From Chloroflexota bacterium (lineage in GTDB: Bacteria; Chloroflexota; Limnocylindria; Limnocylindrales; CSP1-4): DNA of 11,307 bases. Both the position numbers and the translations under genes were made by a program. This document shows positions 6,102-11,307 of the stretch, in pieces (the first letter of the stretch is position 1; each line of letters starts with the position of its first letter). The stretch covers positions 1-11,307 of the forward strand of contig JAJYJR010000127.1 in assembly GCA_021789355.1 (NCBI GenBank), given 5' to 3'. The notes under the pieces were generated by a model. It was not told where the DNA came from and did not search any database. It saw only the letters and a program-made list of their open reading frames with translations.

Positions 6102-6820
6102 TCAGTCGGAGTAGCCCGCCTCCAGCCGAAGGAGGCGAACGAACTCGCGTCCGTACGAGGTAAGCCGGACGGAAAGATTGCCAGCACCCTCCCTCGACAT
6201 CATCCCCGAGGGGTAGTCCTGGACGACGCCAGTTCGGGCGAGCTCACCCCACAGCCGCCGCGCGTCGTCGTGGGACACCAACGGCATCTTCCAGCTGAGG
6301 GTATCGCTCACGCCGCCCATGTACAGGCCCGGCCGTGCCTCGGTCGTCGTGGCGATGACATGGAGGAGGCGCAGGTGCTCCCGTCCGAGATCGTCGAGCG
6401 TCTGGATCATCCGCTGGCGGTCGGTCGGGCCTGGCCGGTCGATGGCTGCAACACCAGCCAGGAGCACAGCCCAGTACCCGAGCTTCTCCTCATTCCTGAC
6501 CGTCTGCACGCGGTCGAGTACGTCCTCAACCATGCGGTCGAAGTCCTTCGTGTGGCGAACTCGGTGTCGATGCGCTCACGCTCCGCCGTCAACTCGCGGG
6601 CTAGGTCCTGCACGAAGCCGACGAGGCGTTCCTGTTTCTTCCGAGGCACGTACTCCGAGATGAAGGTCGCGATGGCCCCACCCACGACAGGCACCAGTTG
6701 CAAAGCGGCCATTCCCGCGACGAGCGCGTGGTCGCTGGCGAAGGCCCGCCTCGAGGTCCTCGCGACCGACCACAGCGAGGAGGTGATGCCCGTGCTGGCG
6801 GCTGCTGGATAGTCGCTCAT
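6102..6820 (-). pseudogene. Frameshifted gene: hypothetical protein with hydrophobic N-terminal segment
   Basis: Two frames read as one protein. The first (ATG at 6820) gives MSDYPAAASTG, a hydrophobic stretch LVAGMAALQLVPVVGGAIATFI, then SEYVPRKKQERLVGFVQDLARELTAERERIDTEFA. Just there, near 6554, the sensible continuation moves to the frame that gives HTKDFDRMVEDVLDRVQ, NEEKLGYWAVLLAG, HLRLLHVIATT and SYGREFVRLLRLEAG, ending at 6102. One base appears to be missing (GC-rich GTTCGCCACA, 6560-6551 in reading direction). The unshifted frame instead continues into an implausible Arg/Ser/Thr-rich tail stopping at 6407. The pattern 'VPVVGG-x-ISEYVP-R' followed by helical 'NEEKL' and 'HLRLL' segments is one I recognise as recurring in conserved hypothetical proteins of unknown function. 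Cause: sequencing error or real inactivation. No slippery heptamer is seen, so programmed frameshifting is unlikely. Start is uncertain (no good SD before 6820). Confidence 0.6.
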
Positions 6821-6835
6821 CAGGCGGATGAAGCG

Positions 6836-8005
6836 GTGCTCATACGCCACCTTGACGGACGCGGCCCGGTCTACTTCTGCGACGAGGAGATCCTGTCTAC
6901 GTGCGAGCGCCACCGGGACCAGCTGGTGGAGGAGGCCAAGGACGCTGAGCGGTATAGCCGCCGGCTGTCGCGGCGGATCAGTGAGGGCTACGCCTCGAAG
7001 CGCGCCACCCAGCGGGATCCCGGCGGCCATCCGCCCTTCGGCTTTCGCCGGGACGCCGCGAAGCTGCTGGAGCCCGACCCAGAGAAGCGCAACACCGTTG
7101 AGCGGATCTTCGCGCTCGCAGCTGCCGGCGCCACCGATGCGCAGGTGGCGGCCGCCGTGCGGCTCCCGCTCTTCACGGTCCGGGGCGTGCTCACCTCCCC
7201 GCTGTACGTCGGCCGGCTGCGGGACGGCGCGTCGGCGCACTGGTCGCCGCTCATCAACGAGTCGACCTGGGAGCAGGCTCAGGCCGCCCGCGCGCGGCGG
7301 GCCACCGACACCGGCCGCCCTGCCGATCCTCGCTGGCCCTACGCCCTGACGAGACTCCACTGCGCGGCGTGTGGAACCCGGCTGACCGGCGATACGGGCT
7401 ACTACCGCCATCGCAACGTCTGCCCGGCGTTCGCGGCGGCCCGCCCATCTGACGCGCGGCCTGGCCGCGGCCGCTCCGCCGGCCACGCGTACCCCACGGA
7501 GCTGTACGGGCAGGTGGTCGAGGGGATCTTGGGCGAGGCCGCCCTCGGAGCCCAGACCCTCACCGCAGTGGTGGGCGCCGTGGTCCCCTCCACCGCTCGC
7601 CCAGACGACGCCGCACTGGCGCGCATCGCCCGTGATCGAGAGGGGGCCATGAACCGCTACCTCCGCGACCGCGACACGGCGGCCCTCGACGCGACCATGC
7701 GGCGCCTCGACGCCGACGAGGCACGCGCCCGCCAGGTGCGCGAGGACGACGGAGTGCCCGCCGACCGCGCGGTTGCGTACCTCCAGGAACTGCCCGTGAC
7801 GTGGGCCAAGGCGCGCGGCGGAACGGGCCGCCAGCTCGTGGCGGATGCCCTGTTCGATCGGATCGAGGTCCTCGGCCTGCGCGAGGCGACGGCGCACCTG
7901 TCTGATCACGCGGTGCGCCACGGGCTAGCAGACGTGCTGCCGGAGGAGTTCGGAGTAGCGGCGACGGTAACCATGTCATCGCGGTGGCGGGCTGCGGCCA
8001 GTTAG
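6836..8005 (+). pseudogene. Large serine recombinase lacking its catalytic domain (remnant)
   Basis: The product resembles a large serine integrase from just after the resolvase domain onward. It keeps the helical linker (VYFCDEEIL to AERYSRRLSRRISEGYASKR), the Recombinase domain (GGHPPFGFRR...DPEKRNTVERIFALAAAGATDAQVAAAV...VRGVLTSPLYVGRLR), a zinc-ribbon segment (LHCAACG with C176/C179 and a later C196, counting from 6836), and a coiled-coil with IARDREGAMNRYLRDRDTAALDATMRRL. The ~140-residue N-terminal catalytic domain with the nucleophilic serine and arginines is absent; the sequence upstream is occupied by the opposite-strand gene at 6102-6820. The 5' limit given is the first in-frame GTG before the homology and is uncertain, as no good RBS is seen. 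It could not recombine by itself. The stop (TAG, 8003-8005) directly abuts the stop of the convergent ImmA gene. Confidence 0.85.
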
Positions 8006-8569
8006 TTACGTGAGCCGTCTCGCACGCGCCACCCGCAACGCGGCGCCGGTGACGTTCAACCGGAAGTCCAACAGCGACCTCGAGACGCCGTACCGCAGCG
8101 CGGCGGCATCGAGATCGCCTCCGGACGCAGCGATCGCGAACGCAGCTTCGTCCGAGATGAGGAGTGCGGCTCCCAGCCACTGTGCCTCTTCCTCCGCGAC
8201 GCTGTCCCATGCTCGCGCGCCGTCTGCTGTCAGCGCGGCGCCCGGTTCATGGAGAAGCAACGCATGCGCCAACTCGTGCGCGATGTCGCTCGTCTGGCGT
8301 CCCGGCGCGTGAGCATCGTTGCACCAAATGGTGCGTGCCGATCCCCGGAAGATCGTGACCGCCGAAAAGACGGACGAGTCGACGGTCATGAAGTGCCTGA
8401 CCGCGTCGGGGACTGTCCCCCGCAGCAGGCTGATCCCGAAGACCGGCACGTCCAGGTGTGAGGCCAGGGCACGCGGGTCGAGCGGGTCGGCCGAACGGAG
8501 GCCGAGCTCCGCCCGCACCTCACGCGCGATCGCGTGCGCTTCGCTCTTGAATCCGCGACGCAGCGGCAT
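8006..8569 (-). CDS. ImmA/IrrE-family metallopeptidase (second copy in window)
   Basis: 187 residues, starting with an ATG at 8569 that has GGGGAG 7 nt upstream. Motif TSDIAHELAHALLLH gives zinc ligands H98/H102 and catalytic E99, with EEEAQWLGAALLI (E126-E128) as the third-ligand region. The C-terminal RYGVSRSLLDFRLNVTG fits the family's usual helical end. It overlaps the upstream XRE gene by 50 bp in another frame, so the two are one transcription unit and are probably translationally coupled. It is shorter than the copy at 2937-3680 (187 against 247 residues), mainly because it lacks that protein's helical tail, and the two sequences are clearly divergent. The expected role is cleavage of its partner XRE protein under some stress or invasion signal, releasing the divergent ubiquitin-like operon. 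That link is inference. Confidence 0.9.
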   Translation of the reverse strand: MPLRRGFKSEAHAIAREVRAELGLRSADPLDPRALASHLDVPVFGISLLRGTVPDAVRHFMTVDSSVFSAVTIFRGSARTIWCNDAHAPGRQTSDIAHELAHALLLHEPGAALTADGARAWDSVAEEEAQWLGAALLISDEAAFAIAASGGDLDAAALRYGVSRSLLDFRLNVTGAALRVARARRLT

Positions 8570-8921
8570 CGCCTGACTCCCCGCTCATCTGTTGGTAGGC
8601 TGCCTCGATAATCCGCTCCAGGGCCGCCGCGCTCTTCCGGTCGAGCTTCGGGTCAGCGCGGAGATAGGTCGAGATCCGCGCTAGCGTCGGTGGCTGCTCG
8701 CGCGATGGTTCGCGGATGAAGTCCTCGGCCTGCAGGCCGGACCAGGTCAGTAGGCTCGCGAGCCCGTCCACATCCGGTTTGTGCCCTTGTGCGATTCGCG
8801 TCAACGTCGAGGCCGAGACGTGCGCCGCGTCGGCCACCTGTTTCCAGTTGCTATTCCGCTCTCGTCGCGCCGCATCTAGGGCGGCGAAGAAGGCCTGGAC
8901 GTCGAACGTCCCCTTCGCCAT
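8520..8921 (-). CDS. XRE-family HTH regulator, paired with ImmA and divergent to the ubiquitin-like operon
   Basis: 133 residues from the ATG at 8921 (GGAGGG about 12 nt upstream, rather far). XRE-type helix-turn-helix at ~8-70: FFAALDAARRERNSNWKQVADAAHVSASTLTRIAQGHKPDVDGLASLLTWSG, with VSASTLTRIAQG as turn and recognition helix. A linker (REPSREQPPTLARISTYL) and a helical tail (KSAAALERIIEAAYQQM) follow. A longer frame reaching 9305 is antisense to the ubiquitin-like gene and is not accepted. Its promoter region (8922-9033) is shared with that operon and contains an inverted repeat that may be its operator. Like ImmR-type repressors it may silence both directions until cleaved by the ImmA partner. 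Confidence 0.88.
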   Translation of the reverse strand: MAKGTFDVQAFFAALDAARRERNSNWKQVADAAHVSASTLTRIAQGHKPDVDGLASLLTWSGLQAEDFIREPSREQPPTLARISTYLRADPKLDRKSAAALERIIEAAYQQMSGESGDAAASRIQERSARDRA

Positions 8922-9033
8922 GCTGGGTCTGTCCCTCCAGATTCGACTCTTGCAACGCTCAGCCGTATGTGGAATCATGCGGATCGTCGCGGTTGCAGAG
9001 TAGCAATCGGACTCCGCTTGCGCAAGGAGCGAA
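8922..9033. promoter_or_regulatory. Divergent promoter/operator region, with interrupted inverted repeat
   Basis: An inverted repeat ACTCTTGCAAC (8946-8956) and GTTGCAGAGT (8992-9001), a match except for one extra base, flanks the centre of this region; the core is TGCAAC/GTTGCA, and GC/GCG flanks add a little more pairing. Inside it lies a weaker dyad CCGTAT (8963-8968)/ATGCGG (8977-8982). AAGGAG lies 4 nt before the ATG at 9034. Position and symmetry suit a dimeric XRE repressor serving both directions. -35/-10 boxes were not identified with confidence. Confidence 0.5.
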
Positions 9034-9312
9034 ATGAACACCATCGAGGCAGTCGAGCCCAGCCGGCCGGAGCCGGGGCACCACGCCGTGGAGATCACGG
9101 TCAACGAGCGACCGGTAACCGTCGAAGGCCCACGCCTGACCGGGCTCCACATCAAGGAGGCGGCGATCGCCCAGGGGGTATCGATCGCGTTGGACTTCGT
9201 GCTCAGCGAGGAACTTGAGCACGGTCGCACGAAGATCGTCGGAGACCGTGATGAGGTCACGGTCACGAAGCACTCGCGATTCGACGCGGTCGCGCCGGAC
9301 GACAACTCTTAG
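9034..9312 (+). CDS. Ubiquitin-like protein (Multiubiquitin-type beta-grasp), first gene of conjugation operon
   Basis: 92 residues with AAGGAG 4 nt before the ATG. After a flexible N-terminus (~1-16) comes a beta-grasp pattern: VEITVNERPVTVEGPRLTG, helix HIKEAAIAQGV, IALDFVLSEEL, then KIVGDRDEVTVTKHSRFDAVAPDDNS. The sequence 'VN...V...P...TG..IK..A...GV' and 'F..APDDNS' resembles the Multiubiquitin family (PF14452-type), here as a single domain. It ends in DDNS, not in the GG of canonical ubiquitin, so either the end is matured or the chemistry differs. There is no cysteine. It stands 2 nt before the E2-like gene, and the three genes are surely one operon. It is probably the tag attached to targets or to itself. 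Target and purpose are unknown; defence is plausible by analogy. Confidence 0.82.
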   Translation: MNTIEAVEPSRPEPGHHAVEITVNERPVTVEGPRLTGLHIKEAAIAQGVSIALDFVLSEELEHGRTKIVGDRDEVTVTKHSRFDAVAPDDNS

Positions 9313-9314
9313 CG

Positions 9315-9704
9315 ATGGCGCTGACACCCGATGTCCAGGCCGCGGTGGAGGACCTCCGCCGCGGCCTGCCGGACGCGACGTTCGTCGTGCGCGAGGATGG
9401 CGAAGGAGGAGCCATCGTCATCATCGAGGACGTGCCGCTGGGTGGCCCCTGGGCCCAACCCTCGACGTGGATCGGCTTTCGGATTGCCTTCAGCTACCCG
9501 TACGCCGACGTCTATCCCCACTTCGTCCGCGGGGACCTCTCCAGGGCAGAGGGCGGCCCGCTTGGCGAGGCGCTAACGCCCACGTCGTTCGAGGGGCGGA
9601 GCGCGATCCAGATCTCTAGGCGAAGCAACCGTCGGGATCCGGCGATCGAGACAGCGCTGCTCAAGCTCATGAAGGTGCTGGCGTGGATCCAGTCGAGACC
9701 ATGA
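9315..9704 (+). CDS. E2-like (UBC superfamily) protein without a catalytic cysteine
   Basis: 129 residues, starting 2 nt after the ubiquitin-like gene's stop with no own SD, so translational coupling is likely. Visible E2-like order: helix DVQAAVEDLRRGL, strands ATFVVREDGE and AIVIIEDVPL, then WIGFRIAFSYPYADVYPHFVRGDL, which matches the E2 strand plus 'YP-x(2-4)-P' corner, then QISRRSNRRD and a C-terminal helix pair TALLKLMKVLAWIQS. In canonical E2 enzymes the active-site cysteine follows an HPN motif after this point. Here there is no cysteine anywhere in the protein, and no HPN. Serines (S75, S91, S101, S104) lie in the region where it would fall. E2 identity is inferred from motif order and gene context, so I am only moderately sure. 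Confidence 0.65.
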   Translation: MALTPDVQAAVEDLRRGLPDATFVVREDGEGGAIVIIEDVPLGGPWAQPSTWIGFRIAFSYPYADVYPHFVRGDLSRAEGGPLGEALTPTSFEGRSAIQISRRSNRRDPAIETALLKLMKVLAWIQSRP

Positions 9705-11149
9705 AGGAGCCCGTCACGATCCGTATCCCTGCGGGCGTATACGCCCGCCTAGCAGCGCACCTTTTCCCTGGCGACGAAGACGAGCATGGCGCAGTCCTGG
9801 AAGCAGGGGTCAGCGTCACGACCCGCGGCGTCCGTCTCCTTGTGCGAGACGTGATCTTGGCGCATGACAATCTCGACTACGTGCCTGGCACACGCGGATA
9901 CCGCGCCCTGAGGGCCGAGTTCGTCCGCGACCGCGCCATCCACGCGCGAGACCAGAAGCTGGCGTACGTCGCCGTACACAACCACGGCGGCGTCGGCGTA
10001 GTGAGGTTCTCATCGGTGGACCTTGCGTCTCATCAGCTGGGATACCCCGCGCTCCTCGACATCATGCGCGGCCAGCCTGTCGGGGCGCTGGTCTTCGCCC
10101 GCGACGCGGTCGCGGGCGACATCTGGTGGACTGGAGGAAGCCGCAGTGCGCTCTCCTCCCTCACGGTGGTAGGCCAGTCGATCCGTCGAATGTACCCTGC
10201 CGAGTTGCCTCAGCCGCGGAGGAGCGGCGCCCGATACGATCGCCAGGCCCGCATGTTCGGCGACGCTGGGCAGGCGATCCTTCGCAGTCTGCGAGTTGGC
10301 ATCATCGGGGCGGGGGGCGTTGGCATGCTCCTTGTCGAGTACCTGTCGCGGCTCGGCGTTGGGGAGATCGTCGTCGCCGACCCGGAACGAGTGGACGTCA
10401 CGAACTTGCCCCGATTGCCCGGTGCCCGCCGTGGCGATGCCCGGGTCTGGCTCGCGGATCCTCGATGGCCGGCGGCGCTTCGGCGCCTGGGCATGCGGCG
10501 TGCCACACCGAAGGTCTCCCTGGCGGAGCGGGTGGCGTCCGAGGCGAGCCCAACCACACGGGTGGAGGCGATCATGGGCGACATCCGAGACCCGGAGGTG
10601 GCCCAGAGGTTCATCGACTCCGACTATCTGTTCCTGGCTGCCGACGGGGACGGCGCACGTCTCGTCTTCAACGCCCTGGTACATCAGTATCTGATCCCGG
10701 GCGTCCAGATTGGCTCGAAGGTTCGCGTGGACTCAGCGACCGGAGCAGTGGTCGATGTCCATTCCGTGGTGCGACCTGTGTGGCCCGAGTCCGGCTGCCT
10801 CCGGTGCAACGGCCTGATCTCGCCCGCGCGGCTGGCTGAGGAGTCGCTCTCAGTCGGCGAGCGGCGGGCGCAACGCTACGTGGATGAGCCCGGAATTGCC
10901 GCCCCGTCGGTCATCACCCTCAACGCCACTGCCGCTTCCCACGCGGCCAACGACTTCCTGTTCGCGGTCACAGGCCTCACGGAGGCGGGCACAACGAGCG
11001 CCTATATGCGCTTTCGACCGACAGTCCGCGACGTGCGCCTTGATCAGCCCCGTATCGACCCCGCCTGCACGGAGTGCGGACTAGGCGACCGAAGCCGGCG
11101 TGCCCGAGGCGATACCGCACGCCTGCCCACTCGCACCTCGCCTCGGTAG
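9701..11149 (+). CDS. JAB/JAMM protease-ThiF/E1 adenylyltransferase fusion
   Basis: 482 residues from the ATG at 9701, which overlaps the E2-like stop as ATGA; an in-frame GTG at 9683 (6 residues longer) is an alternative. Numbering is from 9701. Residues ~10-145 are a JAB domain: E28 (DEHG), H93-x-H95 in VAVHNHGG and SSVDLASH (S104, D107), a JAMM zinc centre of the deubiquitinase type. Residues ~178-460 are the E1/ThiF domain: RYDRQARMFG, nucleotide loop IIGAGGVG (203-208 is GAGGVG), acidic strand VVADPERVDVTNLPRL, then ADGDGARLVFN and the helix NATAASHAANDFLFAVTGL. Two CxxC pairs (C366/C369, C456/C459) should bind structural zinc. They are the only cysteines, so no free catalytic cysteine exists. 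One chain therefore could both activate the tag's C-terminus and cut it off. Its stop is 33 bp from the IS21-type end. Confidence 0.88.
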   Translation: MKEPVTIRIPAGVYARLAAHLFPGDEDEHGAVLEAGVSVTTRGVRLLVRDVILAHDNLDYVPGTRGYRALRAEFVRDRAIHARDQKLAYVAVHNHGGVGVVRFSSVDLASHQLGYPALLDIMRGQPVGALVFARDAVAGDIWWTGGSRSALSSLTVVGQSIRRMYPAELPQPRRSGARYDRQARMFGDAGQAILRSLRVGIIGAGGVGMLLVEYLSRLGVGEIVVADPERVDVTNLPRLPGARRGDARVWLADPRWPAALRRLGMRRATPKVSLAERVASEASPTTRVEAIMGDIRDPEVAQRFIDSDYLFLAADGDGARLVFNALVHQYLIPGVQIGSKVRVDSATGAVVDVHSVVRPVWPESGCLRCNGLISPARLAEESLSVGERRAQRYVDEPGIAAPSVITLNATAASHAANDFLFAVTGLTEAGTTSAYMRFRPTVRDVRLDQPRIDPACTECGLGDRSRRARGDTARLPTRTSPR

Positions 11150-11181
11150 GGAACCTCGTGCCCACCGCCAACTTGACGATC

Positions 11182-11307
11182 TGTTGTCGACGCCGGGTGA
11201 AAACTGAGCACCTTCCGCCGGTCGAAACCTGAGCACCCCTGACCAGGTTCGCTGGCACCCTCGGCCGAGCCATGAGCTCGCTGCCCGAGGAGGAAGGAGT
11301 GCATCAG
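11182..11307 (+). mobile_element. Left end of a probable IS21-family insertion sequence (partial)
   Basis: The tip TGTTGTCGACGCC (11182-11194) is followed by repeated terminal elements, GTGAAAACTGAGCACC (11197-11212) and GTCGAAACCTGAGCACC (11221-11237), which share CTGAGCACC with a 25-bp period. Multiple internal repeats of this AAACTGA-type near the end are a hallmark of IS21-family elements. A start for istA is likely at 11299 (GTG), with GAGGAGG (11287-11293) 5 nt upstream; only three codons lie in the window. Family assignment is by pattern, not by search. Confidence 0.6.
11299..11307 (+). CDS. istA: Putative istA transposase start (first three codons only)
   Basis: GTG at 11299 preceded by GAGGAGG with 5-nt spacing; the frame reads V/M-H-Q to the window edge. 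An in-frame ATG at 11272 is possible but lacks a Shine-Dalgarno site. Identity as istA depends on the IS21 inference from the terminal repeats. Confidence 0.3.

Noticed and set aside
6540..6570. Programmed frameshift
   Set aside because: No X-XXY-YYZ slippery site; an indel or sequencing error explains it better.
6821..7921. Upstream extension of the minus-strand 504-codon frame
   Set aside because: It runs antisense through the recombinase with implausible composition; only the part after the ATG at 6820 is coding-like.
8922..9305. Upstream extension of the XRE frame to 9305
   Set aside because: Antisense to the ubiquitin-like gene; the HTH starts shortly after the ATG at 8921.
9281..9320. 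Fusion of the tag and E2-like gene by read-through
   Set aside because: A clear TAG at 9310-9312 and a new ATG at 9315 in another context; separate coupled genes.
1..11307. tRNA or rRNA genes, CRISPR array, riboswitch of known class
   Set aside because: No cloverleaf, repeat-spacer pattern or recognised riboswitch core seen on either strand by eye.

Overview
The window is high-GC bacterial DNA with short intergenic gaps, and with GTG starts and Shine-Dalgarno sites wherever a start could be decided. The left end encodes surface proteins: a Flp-type prepilin leader on a large repeat protein, and a TasA/CalY-like membrane-anchored protein. A Gram-positive-like or monoderm lineage such as Actinomycetota or Chloroflexota would fit, but this assignment is only an inference from gene style. 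The rest looks like an accessory or defence-type island: regulator/protease modules, unrecognised genes, a broken site-specific recombinase, a ubiquitin-like conjugation operon and an insertion-sequence end.

Layout. 1-1270 (-) is a partial Flp-prepilin-like protein carrying carboxypeptidase-regulatory-like repeats. 1589-2254 (-) is a one-TM protein with a TasA/CalY-like beta domain. It has a structured leader (2265-2425) whose first hairpin covers its ribosome-binding site. 2581-4281 (+) is a three-gene operon: XRE regulator, ImmA/IrrE metalloprotease and PIN-domain nuclease. 4383-5225 (-) and 5383-5961 (+) are a divergent pair of unrecognised genes. 6102-6820 (-) is a conserved-looking gene split by an apparent one-base frameshift. 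About 6836-8005 (+) is the C-terminal two thirds of a large serine recombinase that has lost its catalytic domain. 8006-8921 (-) is a second XRE/ImmA pair. 9034-11149 (+), divergent from that pair, is a tightly packed operon of a ubiquitin-like protein, an E2-like protein and a fused JAB deubiquitinase/E1 adenylyltransferase. From about 11182 the sequence looks like the left end of an IS21-family element, with istA starting at the window edge.

How the parts may work together. The most notable system is the ubiquitin-like operon. It has the three activities of a conjugation pathway: a tag, an E1 activator with a JAMM protease in the same chain, and an E2-fold partner. Yet the three proteins contain no cysteine except four in two CxxC pairs of the E1, which look like zinc ligands. 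The tag ends in DDNS rather than di-glycine. This suggests a conjugation route without the usual thioester relay. The divergent XRE/ImmA pair shares an intergenic region with an inverted repeat and is the obvious candidate for controlling the operon, by analogy with ImmR/ImmA-type regulation. The XRE-ImmA-PIN operon looks like a separate stress- or phage-responsive toxin-type module. The recombinase remnant and the IS end show that the area has been mobile and has since decayed.
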